Position numbers and translations under genes: made by a program. From NCBI GenBank assembly GCA_018292915.2, contig JACVVK020000497.1, positions 230,001 to 294,000 on the forward strand: 64,000 nucleotides of DNA, written 5' to 3'. The notes below the pieces were generated by a model. It had not been told where the DNA came from. It was given only the letters and a program-made list of their open reading frames with translations, and did no database searches. The DNA is from Batillaria attramentaria (taxonomy: Eukaryota; Mollusca; Gastropoda; Batillariidae). Shown here in pieces: positions 1 to 11,812 of this stretch. Each line of letters starts with the position of its first letter. Position 1 is the stretch's first letter.

Positions 1-236
1 TCCGAAACGTTGTCCCTTTCCTCTGGCCGTGTTATTGGGATCTGCTTGCCTATCACAGGCAATGATACATTAAATGTGGCCGACATGGCAGTCTGACTGT
101 ATTGAATTATATTCACAGCTGGACGGTTCAGCTATACAGCCTCTCCCCTCTCCCCTGCTCCCCCCCCCCTCCCCTCCCCCAAACCGGGCCATTAGGGCCG
201 TCTCCGACGTTAAACACAACTAACCAACCACCGCTC
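1..236 (+). repeat. Repeat family F, copy 1 (SINE-like)
   Basis: The stretch around 84-130 (TGTGGCCGACATGGCAG, then a short CAGCTGG segment) and the end near 192-235 (AGGGCCGTCTCCGACGTTAAAC then CAACTAACC) both recur at 8800-8870 and 9250-9310. The GACGTTAAAC tail resembles tails of metazoan SINEs. The 5' limit is unknown because the window starts here. A C-rich low-complexity block lies at 145-180. Confidence 0.5.
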
Positions 237-792
237 GTGATTCTGGGTGAATCTAACTCTGTCACACACCTCGCGTCAACCATAGGAACTGCATGGTAAC
301 CGCTCTGTGGATAAAGTATTACCGACATGCCTCACCAGCAGTCACACAAAAAATTCAATACGTTTCCCAGAGGAGCAAAGCACTGACCCCAGATTACCTC
401 TCCTGACCTGCAGTGACTCCCCTTTATTAGGGGCTGGCTATTTGACGGGAACTAACTTCCTGCTCGCCGTCCCAGCGAGCATTTGAGGCTATTCGCAGGG
501 TGGCGCTGGGGGTTACCTCCCCTGGATAATTACCCTTTTCGATCGATGATTTACTAGCAGTGTTCGTGGGTACGGACAAAAATCATGACTGCGCTCTTGG
601 AGGTAGCTGTCAGTCTGTTTCCACATCTACAAGCGTCAAAAGTAGAACACATAATTCATATCGGAAAAAAACACATAAAAGCTTGTTAATATTGTGAAGT
701 AGTAGGTTCAACGACCTTCATCTTTTGAAGATGAAAAGAGATGTTCGGAAAAATAAAGCGTCAATGCGTACTTGTTGTTTTCAACTTCATTG
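237..792. other. No recognised feature
   Basis: I see only unremarkable sequence here. Reading frames are short and carry no recognisable motif. Confidence 0.5.
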
Positions 793-805
793 TCAGGCAT
801 ATAAG

Positions 806-952
806 GGTGGGTGTTTGTAAGTTTAACGCCCTTTTCCACCACATACGGATGATATCAAAGACGGGGCAACGATGAAAAAGCCAGCACAAATATTTGGCCC
901 CAGCCGGGATTCGAACTCACGACCCGAGTATTCGGCCACCCCGGCTCCCCTA
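806..952 (-). mobile_element. SINE A copy with 13-bp target-site duplication
   Basis: Reads on the minus strand as a tRNA-like head (GGAGCCGGGG..., B-box-like GAGTTCGAATCCC) followed by the A-family body and its GGACGTTAAAC-type tail. TCAGGCATATAAG flanks it exactly at 793-805 and 953-965, the hallmark of LINE-mediated retroposition. About 25 bases of the head (anticodon region) are missing, so this copy is internally deleted. Confidence 0.9.
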
Positions 953-1054
953 TCAGGCATATAAGTGTATTAACATATAAATTTCCTTGGAAGTTCAAAT
1001 ACAAACTTGAAGAAAACCTGAGTTAAGGTCTGCTTAAGTAGACAGCCCAAGGTT

Positions 1055-1660
1055 TCCAAATACTGCACAATGCAGCAGCGATATTTCTGTACTAATATGT
1101 AGCAGAAGACGATTTTACTGCGATACAAGTCTGTGACAGTACCCATAAACTGGTCACGGTTCGTTGACTCCGTGATTTATGTCACCATATTGCAGCCACG
1201 ATTGACAAGCACACTGTGATACGATGATATTAGGCAAGAATATCCATAACACTTTGAAAAAGAAAATTAAAAAAAGAGAAAAAACTCACCTTGGTTTAGT
1301 TTCTTAGATCTGGCTATGTGATTTATTATACGGCCTGTCTATTGCAGCCAACAGTGGCAAGCACACTCCCAAACGATTGTCTGACAATATCCATCAAGCT
1401 CCATTACCGTCATCTGAAGGAAAGAGCTAAGTACCAAGGATGTTCCAAGCGTTAGCCGCTTTCTTCAATTTTCACACCACTGGCTGCTTATTGCAGCCGA
1501 GAGTGACAAGCACACCACGATACAGTCGTGCGACAATACCCATCGAACTTCAGTAGCTTGGGACATACTGCAGTAATCTGAGAAAGGACGCAAGCGCCAC
1601 TGATTTGATGGGCGTCATGACCCCTTTTTTCTGCAGATGACGGTTCTCTAACTCATTGGC
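1055..1660. repeat. Degenerate tandem repeat, period about 150 bp
   Basis: The block ATTGCAGCC followed by a degenerate TGACAAGCACAC recurs at about 1188, 1341 and 1490. An associated ACAATACCCAT-like block recurs near 1137, 1240, 1388 and 1535. The copies are diverged, giving roughly four units of near-nucleosome length. No coding potential was seen. It could be an old satellite remnant or the interior of an older transposon. Confidence 0.6.
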
Positions 1661-1876
1661 TATGTGATTTATGCCCGTATGCCTTCTTAACGAGCGAGAC
1701 TGACCACTGACTTGGCGGGCACCTCAGTAAGAGGAAAAGATTAATGAGGATTCTGTTGGCGTTTGTGATGCAGATTTCACGCTCGCTTTGGTCAGTACTT
1801 AGTATGCAGGCTATGAATAAGGGACGTCAATCACACCAGGTTATCACACCTCCCAGGTCTGTCCTACGTGTAAAGA

Positions 1877-1964
<88 letters not shown>
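1661..1964. repeat. Compound microsatellite (GT)n(GA)n with unique 5' flank
   Basis: 1661-1878 is unrecognised. From about 1879 to 1920 the sequence is pure GT, switching directly to GA until about 1964. Apparent cysteine/valine and arginine/glutamate reading frames here are artefacts of the repeats. Confidence 0.95.
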
Positions 1965-1968
<4 letters not shown>

Positions 1969-1988
1969 GAAGAAGAAAAAGAAGGGGG

Positions 1989-2156
1989 GTGGGTGGGTGT
2001 TTGGGGGTTTAACGTCCTTTTCCACCACATAGGGTGATATCAAGGACGGGGCAACGATGAAAAAGCCAGCAGAAATATTTGGCTCCAGCCGGGATCGAAC
2101 TCACGACCCGAGCATTAGAAGTCCAACGCTCTACCATTAGACCACCCCGGCTCCCC
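1989..2156 (-). mobile_element. SINE A copy with 12-bp target-site duplication
   Basis: Full-length minus-strand copy: tRNA-like head near 2075-2156 with CTTCTAATGCTCGGGTCGTGAG-type anticodon and T-arm region, then the body and the GGACGTTAAAC tail ending in CACCC repeats. AAAAGAAGGGGG is repeated exactly at 1977-1988 and 2157-2168. Confidence 0.92.
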
Positions 2157-2168
2157 AAAAGAAGGGGG

Positions 2169-4284
2169 AAAACAATGAAAGAGGATAATCAAAAGAGAAG
2201 AAAGAAAGGAAAAGCGAAGGGTGTATTATACTTTATTACTTCTTTTGTACACTCCAACAAAACACTAGTTTCACACTTCTTGTGCGTTCAAGAAAAATCA
2301 ACATATCACGCGTATAAGATATCTATGTACTACCCATAATGGCTTTTTAATTGGGGCTTCCCGTCAATGATGACAATCGTACCTCCATCATTTCTTGCAG
2401 CAATAAATGTGTCATAATACAACGCACTCCTCTCTACGTAGGTAGCAAAAGACCTCGATGTGGGAGGTCTAACAAACTGCAAAACAGACACTCTTTATTG
2501 ACCGTAGACTTTACATTAGTGTCCTAGTTACTGTTGTGCGTTTACTGGGAGTGTAAACACACCGATCTGTAGGCACAAGTGTGAGCAACCTGCTTTTGGC
2601 TGCTACAGGCTATAGGCTGCTGGCTACAGCAGTCCATTTCATATGCTCCCGGTTGAGTTTGCTGGTTGGTTGTGGTTTTTTTTCCCCTGTAGTTCTGACC
2701 AGCACATTAAAGGCACATGTCAAGAGATCACTTATATCCACATGAGGCAAATTTTGTTTTGAAACAGGTGCGGGTGGGTGGGTGGGAGTTTAACGTGCTT
2801 TCCAACCAACTGTGAGTGATGGTGATTAGTATAGCTCTGAATGCAATCCACTGACGTCTGTGGCTGCGTGAAGGAAAATTTCAACACCACGAAGCTCTTC
2901 TTCTCAAAGAACGACCTCAACACTCTAGCAGACGCCTGCCTTTAACTCACTCCATGCTAAGGATTCTCCCGTTTACAACGCTTGACTGCCAGGTCCCATA
3001 TACGGAATCGCCAACTTTCCATTTTTAGTCTCAGTCATGTCATCAGAAACCAATGACAGGGCTAGCAAAATGGGTTATTTGTGGCCAAAGGGATGCAATT
3101 TCTGTTAGTATGCTATTGGCGTAGTCGTTACTAGAGCATAGTTTTGAAGCTCACTGGTTCAGCTGTCACGGTCTCTTTCAATACCATTATGGCGTCGTCT
3201 GCTCCACGTGGTGCTGGCAGATGATGAAACAGACAAGACCAGGAGAACTGTCTTTATTTCGTTACTTCACAATGTTAGATTTTGTAACACTTTTCCCCAA
3301 CCGTGGCCAAAACAGCCAGCACACATGCGTCATGGATAAAACGCATAGCACAGAGAGAACTAACGTCGCATTTTGCCTTCTCTTGGCCCAGTGCCAGTGT
3401 AGTAAGAGAAGCCGTAAATTCTCATGTGTCTAAGTGTCTACATGTGTCTAAGTGGTACGGTCGTAGACACCACAAAAACATCTCAGAGCAATTTGTGAGC
3501 CCAGATATATCGGAATATGGGGCTTTAAATGTCAGAGTCAGTGAACTTGTACGATCTCCTCTCTCTCTCTCTCTCTCTCTCTTGTTTGACGGTACCGGAT
3601 CCGTAAATCACACCCCGTTCTCGCTCGAGCCGGAACAAAGGGAATTAGCTCTTCCAGTGCACCGTGTAACTCTTTTTTCCCCGGAGGTACGAAAACGTAC
3701 ATCATAATTGGGCGGACAGGATACTCTGTCAGTCCTGATGGCGCACTCTTATAGTAGCATACCTTTGATGCGTGGAATAATGAGTAACAGGGTACCACAG
3801 GGAGAAAACCTCGGTCAACGGTCTTTTCTACAGCAGGCAACTTCTACCATAGTTGCCAATGGCATAATGGCTACGTTCAATCAGTGAACGCTTAGAGACA
3901 TTAGTAAAAGGCAAATATTGATTATGATAGTGACGGCAGCGTATTTGTGACACCCATTTGCACAGAGCTGGGAACAACTGACGCTGCTGTGCCGACATGG
4001 GACCTATTCGTTTCAGCGCTGGAAATTAATGTCGCAGTGCACAAACTGGTCGTTTTCGCAGGTCACAAAAAAAATCACGCACCGAGAAAAAATACTACTA
4101 CCACTACCAACAACAACAACAACAAAAAAGCATAAGTCACCAGCTGGAACTCGCGATGGAACAAAGCCGGCGTGTAAAATGGTGACTGTTACTACGTTAC
4201 TTATGGTGGTTAACGGTCTGCATTTGGCAAAAAGCGTTCGGCACCATGGTCGTAGTTATTCTGACTGTCTGTCATAGACTATCT
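2169..4284. other. Unrecognised stretch with one SINE A tail scrap
   Basis: About 2766-2812 (minus) matches the 3' end of SINE A (GGGTGGGAGTTTAACGT...). A (CT)n array sits at 3558-3582 and a CAA-type run at 4108-4126. The longest open frames (134 aa at 3303-3707 on plus, 100 aa at 3538-3840 on minus) overlap the CT array and show no domain. I see no gene. Confidence 0.5.
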
Positions 4285-4480
4285 TGGACTTCAAAGGTCT
4301 GCAAACTCAACAAGACTCTGCGACTGTGCAAAATGCACAATCAGTTCTGTCACAGTTGCAGACGTTTCAGCGTTTCGGTAACCCGTATTAAACCATAGCA
4401 TACGTTTGAGGTGAAATCATTGTGCGTTTGGTCACTGAACGAGACACATCGCTGCAGTGTATAGTGGGTGTTGTATGCTT
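4285..4480 (+). repeat. Repeat family G, copy 1
   Basis: AAAGGTCTGCA, GACTGTGCAAAATGCACAATCA, CTCTGTCACAGTT-like and GATCGCTGCA-like blocks occur in the same order at 22250-22535. The two copies are clearly homologous but diverged. The family is not one I can name. Confidence 0.55.
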
Positions 4481-4559
4481 ATCGCACAATGTCAGAACAC
4501 AAACTGGCTTGTGAAATCAGACGCCGCTCGGCTTTTATACATGTTATAATTATGTCGGC

Positions 4560-4592
<33 letters not shown>

Positions 4593-6083
4593 GTTTCAGC
4601 GGTGGTACACCTGTGTCAGGGTTGACTGTGAACAGTGCGCAATCTCGGGTGTTTTTAAAAGCACACTGTTTGGGTCGTTTTTGTTGATATTGCAGATCTT
4701 TAAATGTCCCTGTTTTTTTTTTTTTTTTTTAGGCAGGGCCTCGCTATAAACCGTCCGACATCCCCTAGTAACGCCAGTTGTTGCTAGGGTCCACAAGCAA
4801 TACCGTTTCCTTCCCTTGTCGGCGGAACTGCTCGTGGATCTACCAAAAAACGTGCTGGGTAAAATGTATTCACAACACAAACTTCATGATTGCGATGGCC
4901 TGTGTTAGCGACAAGAACATCCGGCTCTTTGATGCTATGCAAACGCGTGTGAGGTCTTTGACCTGCAACACAGTTTGACCTATCTTCTGATTGGTTAAAA
5001 TTGCAAGTTCTGGACAGGGTGAGAGAATTCCAGAGAATGCCCTATTCAGGTCGACTCTCTGTTTGGTTTGTCGTCCTGTGGGACGGAACACAGCAGTGCA
5101 CATTTTGAATTCCTACTATAAAAGCCGTAAGTGCAAATTACAGCATTGATTTCATGATGCCCGCGCGATTAAAAAATAGTATTCCCACAATACAAGAATC
5201 GAAAATGAGAAAATGGGGCAGGTTTTTGTTAACCGACAGCTTTCAAATTGCTTCGCCCACTGTGTTTTAAACTTTCACGAGCTTTGAAACTCTTGTTCCG
5301 CAATCCCGCGGAGTTAAACCCACGTTCAAAAAGATCCCCTTGAAGTTGAAATCTAATTTCGCTGCATGCACGCGTCAATTGGGAAGGGGAACTCATCAAA
5401 TTTGGAAAACTCTCTCTTTCTCTTAAGAACTTGTTTACACCCTGCAAATAAAATTAGACGGAAAGAGACACTGTGCAGCATTCACCCGACCTGCCTTCAT
5501 ACAAAATGCCACCTACAGAGGCGCAATTCTCATGTGCATTCTCCCTGCGGCGAATAAATCAATTTCGACCTCAAACTTTAAGGGGGAAAAAAAAAAAAAA
5601 AAAAACCTTCGAGCCTCACTTGCAGATCTTATTTCAAAGGGACACGAGAGAAGATTGCGTACATTGGTGTAAGAGTTGGTGGAATGGCTTTAACCGCCCG
5701 CATGCCCGATTTTTTTTTTTTTTTTTTGATAAGGAAAAGGGGGAGGGGGCTGGGGGGGGGGGTGAGGGGGGGGGAGGGGGGGGTGAGCGTGCATTGCTCT
5801 CTGACGTCATTCTCGAAACATCAGTAGATTTGTAAAGGGTTTTCCTTCGCGGTTTTGTTGTTGTTGCCATTATCTACATTTCAAATAAGGGAATTTAAAG
5901 GCTACCATCTTTTGACTCACAGACGCTCTGAACAGTTTGAGCAGTGTATGCATCACACCACTAAGACACATACACAAATACACACACAAACAGACTCACG
6001 TTCAGCTGATTGAAGCCAAAACGCAGCAGCCGGTGACAGCGTCTCTGACGACAATCGACAAAAATGGCGGATACCATGCCATT
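4481..6083. other. Unrecognised stretch with homopolymer runs
   Basis: Contains (ATT)n at 4567-4592, poly-T near 4711-4730, poly-A near 5587-5605, poly-T near 5710-5727 and a G-rich block at 5735-5786. No gene-like frame was identified. Confidence 0.5.
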
Positions 6084-6195
6084 GCACACCAGTAGGGGCC
6101 ACTCCAAGCCACTATTATGCAAGGCGTAGGCCTTCCCAGCAAGGCCCGAGACCGCTGCATATTGCGTAATAGTGGCTTCGTGGCTTCTAGTGATC
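6084..6195 (+). mobile_element. Palindromic MITE, copy 1
   Basis: A fold-back element of about 112 bp. The left arm (6084-6120) and right arm (about 6163-6195) are imperfect inverted repeats sharing AAGCCACTATTAYGC and a flanking GCCAC block. A second copy at 21211-21324 lies in the opposite orientation and shares both arms and the central AAGGCGT...CTTCCC...AGGCCC segment. It has no coding capacity, so any movement would need a transposase supplied elsewhere. The target-site duplication is not clear. Confidence 0.75.
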
Positions 6196-6790
6196 CGAAG
6201 ATTTCAAGTGAAATTGCAATTTTTTTGCATGGCCTTTTTGAGACATAAGCGCCGCATTATTTCAGCTACCAGGCGTTTCAAGCCCGAGACTGAAACGTGC
6301 AGGAGACCCTTAGGAAAACCTCCACGTTCCATTTTTGAATTTTGAAATTTAAAACGGTTGAAATGATGCGTCGTGTCAACGGCACTGCAAGTATAAAGAA
6401 TTTAATCGCACGGGATCCTAAAACTATAATTCTCCCTTCCTTTCTCTGTGTTTCTCCGCCTCCTCGCTCCTCCCTGCACCCCCATCATCCCCGTCACCAG
6501 TCACATAAAGTGGACGAGATCGTATGCAAAATCAGGGTGTGAAATTGCAAATTATTCAGAGTTTATACGCCCTAAAGTGCACCTGCTGTAGAAAATTACA
6601 ATAATTGTCCGATTACTTGCTTGTCCTCGTACGCAAAAAGCGTCCACTAGCATAATAATTTCGCTTGATTTTAACCGCTGATTTTCAAGTCGTGTTGGAC
6701 AGCAGTTGTCCATAACGTGGGACATATTGATGAGACACGGGATAAAGATGGATGGGATATAGAGTGGAGGGGAGGGGGTGCGAGGGTTAT
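6196..6790. other. No recognised feature
   Basis: Nothing identifiable beyond a C-rich stretch near 6450-6500. Confidence 0.45.
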
Positions 6791-6795
6791 TGTCG

Positions 6796-6810
6796 TCGTC
6801 GTCGTCGTCG

Positions 6811-6871
<61 letters not shown>

Positions 6872-6920
6872 GTTGTTGTTGGGGGGGGGGGGCGTGTTGT
6901 TCTTGTTGTTGTTGTTGCTG
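6796..6920. repeat. Compound microsatellite (CGT)n(GT)n(TTG)n
   Basis: CGT units (about 6793-6813) pass into GT (to about 6870), then TTG, a G run (6881-6892) and TTG again. Overlapping cysteine- and valine-rich frames are products of the repeat. Confidence 0.95.
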
Positions 6921-7959
6921 GGTTGAACTCTCCCAAAGTCATCCCCTTCGGATAGCATAATTGCATGGCGCGAGTTAATCTGTCTACTTTTAAAGTACTT
7001 TAACTTTCACCAAAGCCAGCTTCAAGCCGGTTCTATCCAGAGACGTCCCGTAAGGGTAAATAAGGGTCTGTAACTCTGATGCGACAAGACAACTCCGGAC
7101 ACAAGCGCCGCTAATAACAACCCCAGTGGCCGGCTTACGTCCCTTGGAGGACAGCGAAAAGCCACCAGCAGGTGGCGCCTAGAAAAACAAGTCGCGTGAC
7201 AGAACAACGTCCCAGACACCCCAGTTGCAAACCCGAGCTGTCCCAGGCGGAGGTCTGCACATGCGATGCACAGTCGCACGTTCCTCAGACCTTCAGTGTC
7301 CTGGCCAAACACGCAAAACAATGAGAAAATAGTGCTTACATGATTAGTTCGAGTGGTTTAAGGCGAAAGACTAACCCCGAGATGGTTCGATTGTTTGTTC
7401 ACCTACCGAGCCTCAGTTAGCCGATCATGTAAGCTGTTCATACCACGAGCATTTTCTTTTCTCTTTGAAAATCCAATTTAGTGATCCAAATGCTCATTTT
7501 TGACAGACCTTTTTGCAGAGACCATTCCAACCGACACCGCGAAAAGAAGTAGTTCCATTCAAAACCACTGTGTGCTGTCTTGTTTTACGAGTTTGACGAA
7601 CAACATTAAATGTGAAGATGACACTGTTGAAACAAATTGCCAACACAGTCAATTTACCATGAAAGAATAATTTCAAAGTTTACTATCTGCGTGGCAATAC
7701 TCTTGCGCCAAATTCATGTCTTGGTGTAGAACTGGCTGCACACTTTCGCTCTCTGTTTTCTTACTATTTTCGGACGTAAAGCACTTGAATTTAACTCTGA
7801 ATCAAACCTTCCAAAACGGTCCTATCTGGACCCTCTGTCTGATTCCCACAAAAAAAGAAAAAACAACAACAACAACAAAAACTCTGAAAATTTGCCCTGG
7901 CGAGTGGTGTAAACTTCGTTTCTCAAGGGCGCCTACGACAGGCGTGTAAGGACACAAAT
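6921..7959. other. No recognised feature
   Basis: Mixed-composition sequence. A 99-codon minus-strand open frame at 7022-7321 shows no family motif. A short CAA run lies near 7863-7880. Confidence 0.45.
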
Positions 7960-8400
7960 TGAGCGCGGGGTCATGTTTGGTGTTTATTTAAAGAAACCCT
8001 GTTTAACGAGTGTGCTAGTTTGTAGTGATTTTTGTTGTCATAAACAAGCGTGATTTTCGTGAATTCTGTATTTTGTAGGGCTAGGTGCATGCCAGGGGGC
8101 CGCAACAAGAAGCATGCTGCCAGTGAAACCGGGACTTTTTGCGCACAGGTCGGGCACAAGTGACGTGAGTAGATTTCGGTGAAGTGGCTTTCTGGCCTAA
8201 GCAGAAAGTAGACTAGCATTACTCCAGCGAGGCCCGAACGGTCAGGAGACATTCATGTTTTTTGGGTTTTTTTTTTTAATGTCCTGTCAGGTGCGTGCCC
8301 TTGAATGGTATTTTTTAGGGGTGACTGTGATGCCTGAGGGTGACAGGGAATGTATAGGAATTTTGAAGCCTCGTGCATTTTTTTTTATACACATGCCCGT
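7960..8400 (-). repeat. Repeat family D, copy 1
   Basis: On the minus strand this matches the 41 kb region in order: a CATTCAAGGGCACG...CCTGACAGG block, a TAATGCTAGTCTACTTTCTG block, GCCACTTCACCGAAATC, CAGTTTCACTGGCAG-like, and finally CACTCG..AAACAGGGTT. A third copy at 28856-29720 is split by a SINE B. No target duplication or coding potential was defined. Confidence 0.7.
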
Positions 8401-8484
8401 AAAAGATGACGTAGGCTACGTGTCACAAAAGTGTAAAGCATGCAAACCCACCACGACAAGATCTCATGCAAATTCGCGGAAATT

Positions 8485-8590
8485 GAGTCGTGCGGCTGGC
8501 GCAGTCTGGTGGGTTAGTCCGCTGCTCTCGCGTTTCGTGCGAAGCGGTGTGAAGTCAACCCCCTACCCTAGGCGGGATGGGGGAAATTGT
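8485..8590 (+). other. Possible degenerate tRNA-like segment
   Basis: GGCTGGCGCAGTCTGGTGGGTTAG has the look of a tRNA-derived SINE head with an A box. A clear B box is missing and the rest does not match the other families. Weak call. Confidence 0.2.
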
Positions 8591-8699
8591 GCCTAGTGAC
8601 TAATCCCTCCTAAACGTTGCCCGTTGGCTCTAGCTCTGTGAACTGAATCTGTTACTCCGGAACGAACCGTACTTTTGAGTGAGAGGATTGCACAGATCC

Positions 8700-8870
8700 A
8701 TGAAGCGTTTGACGTCATAGGTTTGTGGGGGTGATCCAATGCCCCTGTCATTAGACAACACCTTTAGGTAACGTGTCCATTACAGCCCAGGATACAATGT
8801 GGCCGACCTGGCAGCCTGATTAAAGTGAATATTGTTCAGCTGGGCTGTTCTGCTAGAATAGGTTTCACCC
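8700..8870 (+). repeat. Repeat family F, copy 2, first part
   Basis: ACAATGTGGCCGACCTGGCAG and the following CAGCTGGGCTGTTCTGCTA segment align with 84-150. The rest of this copy appears at 9240-9310, after two later insertions. Confidence 0.55.
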
Positions 8871-9053
8871 CTCACACGACGTGATTGCAATGTGCTCATG
8901 TCCAGTGCGTGTGATAATGCGTGTGGTTCGCGTGAGCGTGCGTGTTGGGTTCAGCTCGCCGGCAGCGCTTTAAAAAAGCCAGTTCAAGAAATTGGGTAAA
9001 AGCGCCCACACAACACACAGTTCTTATTATTATTAGTTATTGTTAAAGCTGCT
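8871..9053 (+). mobile_element. SINE B 3' half
   Basis: The GACGTGATTGCAATGTG, TCATGTCCAGTG, GTGAGCGTGCGTGTTGG and ATTGGGTAAAAGCGCC blocks, ending in ATT-type units, match the 3' half of the SINE B copies at 29164 and 46053. The tRNA-like head is absent, so it is 5'-truncated. Confidence 0.75.
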
Positions 9054-9069
9054 CCTTCACCCAATAAGG

Positions 9070-9235
9070 GGAGCCGGGGTGGTCGAATGGTAGAGCGTTG
9101 GACTTCTAATGCTCGGGTCGTGAGTTCGATCCCGGCTGGGGCCAAATATTTCTGCTGGATTTTTCATCGTTGCCCCGTCTTTGATATCACCCTATGTGGT
9201 GGAAAAGGACGTTAAACCCCCAAACACCCACCCAC
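9070..9235 (+). mobile_element. SINE A copy, full length
   Basis: tRNA-like head with TTGGACTTCTAAT and GAGTTCGATCCC, then CCAAATATTT, a TCATCGTTGCCCCGTCTTTG body and GGACGTTAAACCCCC. Near-identical 14-bp flanks (CCTTCACCCAATAA at 9054-9067 and CCTTCACCCCATAA just downstream) support a target-site duplication. Confidence 0.88.
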
Positions 9236-9312
9236 CCTTCACCCCATAACTGCCCACTAGGGCCGTCTCCAGCCACAGCTTGCGACGTGGGACGTTAAAT
9301 TCAACTAACCAT
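9236..9312 (+). repeat. Repeat family F, copy 2, second part
   Basis: ACTAGGGCCGTCTCC and a GACGTTAAATTCAACTAACC end match 192-235. It completes the F copy interrupted at about 8870. Confidence 0.55.
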
Positions 9313-10204
9313 GCGAATGCGTATTCCCGGTACACACTGGCTGGTTCTGCACCCCACTCTCGTAAAACATGGCCTTCTCCAACTGTACAGGCATAAATTC
9401 ATTTGCCTGTAGAATTGTCCTAAGTCGCCGCATGAAAAATGTGTCTCCTGCACACGCACTGGGTATACCCTGTGTGTTTTGTTTTCCCGTGACCTCTAGA
9501 AAACGTCTGACCAAATCTGATATGCGCAAGAGATACATAAAGCAGGCTTTCTGATCATTTTGATATGGATGCTAAACACGGAAGATGACTTCAAACCACA
9601 AGAGTTGGTTACACTTTGTAACTCAGGAAAGTACCCATAATTATTTGGTCCATTCCAAAATGAATATTAGACACGGGACAAATGCATTCAAACTCACACA
9701 CGTGGCAAAACTTTCTCCCTAACTAAACTTTGCCTCACTGAAGAGAAGTTCCAAACACAAGCTAGCACGCAAGAGTCTGAACCCAGGTCAGACAGCTCTG
9801 TTTACTGTTGATGATGTCGTCCACTACACATATAATTTCAGACCTGGAAACTCCCGTTCCAGCCAACACAGTTGGCTGCACTTTCTCAGGGAGACTGTCC
9901 CAAAAGACCGCACCAAAGTTAGCGTGCACTCATCTAAACAACGGGTCAGACACGTCTATTCCCTAAGTTGCCCTTTCATGACTGAAATCCCCTCCCTGCT
10001 GCGTCTCGAGAGAAGCACAAAAAAAGTTTTGCAAGAAAACAGCGTCGCAGTCGACATACCAGTCCTCTTCTCTCTCCTTCTGGAGGTTCAATTCGTTATG
10101 TTGTCATTATCCGGAAAAAGACATAAGTGCGTGTAAAACCCATGGGGCTTAGGCCCACTTACTAGATAGCGGTAATTGTGAATTCTAGCCCCTAACTTTC
10201 CCAG
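9313..10204. other. Unrecognised, possibly old internal repeats
   Basis: Weak similarity between about 9560-9625 and 9655-9720 suggests an ancient tandem duplication. No gene seen. Confidence 0.35.
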
Positions 10205-10500
10205 CAAGTGTCTGGTGGGAGACCTGATGACAAAAGTGGCATGGCAGACTTCTCGAAGACTGCTGACTCATGATCAGACTACTCTTCCTCTGTCTCGATC
10301 ACCTATTTCAGACGTCCGGGCCCTGCAGTGAGTGAAATTTCATTCTGAAAACGACTCAGTGTCTGACCTGACGACAAAAGTCACATAGACGACTTTTTTC
10401 CAAGACGGCTGGCTCACGCAATAATGGTGTCTCTGTCTCGATCACCAATTTCACACCTCTGGTCCTTTCAATGAGTGAAACGTCATTCCGCGCAGACATA
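10205..10500. repeat. Two-unit tandem duplication, about 145 bp
   Basis: Unit 1 (from about 10208) and unit 2 (from about 10358) share in order CCTGAYGACAAAAGT, CTCTGTCTCGATCACC, ATTTCA and AGTGAGTGAAAY-like blocks with many substitutions between. An old duplication with no coding signal. Confidence 0.6.
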
Positions 10501-10645
10501 CGGGGAGGGGCTGGTGCTGGGGTAGGCAGGGCGTCCCTCTAATCGAGGTGTGACTTCCCCGATCACTCACGGGTTACCCGAACTAGTGCTGGATATGGAT
10601 TGTGTCAGTGTGTGTGTGGGAAGGGAGAGGAGACTGGGATGGAAG

Positions 10646-10706
<61 letters not shown>

Positions 10707-11295
10707 GGGTGTGTGTGTGTGTTAGGGGGGGGGGGGCAGGGGAGGGAGGAGGTAAGGACGTGGTCGAAGACTGCTCTTTCTCAGTCCTACTGAGACGACA
10801 TCTGATGGACGAAACATTGCAGACATCATGGGATTGGAGCCACATACTTTTTTTCTCCACAGTAATTTCTCTCATTGCGATCCCTGGCAAAGAGAATGTC
10901 TAGTATTTATAATTCTGACTTGGAGAGTCCTATAGGGAGTGTAGTGTTTTGTCGAAAACGTCATAATTCTGTGGGATTACCTTCCTGGATCGAAGCCAGG
11001 TATTAGGGAAAAACTGTCTGAAAAAACTGTTCCGCTCATTTTGGTAAGTGCCATGAAACGTCCGTGGTCAACGCTCTATTAAATTATCGAAATGAAGAAA
11101 ACAGTTCACTATTCAGAAATGACAAGGATGATGGCAATGAGATGATTCATGATGACGATGATGATGATGATAATGATGATGATTCATAACATGAATAAGA
11201 GACTGCCGGTTCGGCTGTTTGCGGCTTTCAAAGCAAACAGAATGAACTTGATCAGATTCATACTACATTTATGACATTTGATTACGTCCACATAA
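10501..11295. repeat. (GT)n array in unrecognised sequence
   Basis: GT repeats run at about 10649-10725, followed by a G run to 10736. A GAT/GATG-rich stretch lies at 11150-11185. The remainder is unrecognised. Confidence 0.7.
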
Positions 11296-11380
11296 TAATA
11301 ATAATAATAATCAATTGTACTTATATATAGCGCAAAATTCTCACAGAGTGACTCAGTGCGCGTACTCCCGCACTCATACC

Positions 11381-11445
<65 letters not shown>
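11296..11445. repeat. Microsatellites (AAT)n and (CA)n
   Basis: ATA/AAT repeats at 11296-11313 and a CA array of about 60 bases at 11382-11442. Confidence 0.9.
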
Positions 11446-11697
11446 CAGCCGAATCAGGATGAGGTAAGAGGGCTTAGTCGAAAGCCAGCCGGAACAGATG
11501 CGTTTTCAACATAACATACATAATATATGGTGCAATGCTGATTAAATTCATATAACATTCATGATGCAATGTCGATGAAGTTTATATAAGATGATAATAA
11601 TGACAACAATATTGGGAATTTGTATTCCAGTAGCTCTAGGTGCTTAGTGCGAACCTTGATTAAGGTCATATAACATGCATAAAACATTATCATAGTC

Positions 11698-11812
11698 GGG
11701 GCGGGGCAGCGAGAAAAAGGCCAGCACAAATATTTGGCCCCAATCGGTATCGAACTCATGACCCGAGCATTGAAAATCCAACGCTCTACCATTCGGCCAC
11801 CCCGGCTCCCAC
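11698..11812 (-). mobile_element. SINE A copy, tail-truncated
   Basis: The minus strand carries the complete tRNA-like head, the CCAAATATTTGTGCTGG segment and part of the body, but the GGACGTTAAAC tail is absent. Flanking duplications were not found. Confidence 0.8.

Noticed and set aside
9070..9145. tRNA gene
   Set aside because: The A- and B-box-bearing head is always joined to the same SINE body, occurs in about 20 copies, and several have target duplications. It is a SINE head, not a tRNA gene.
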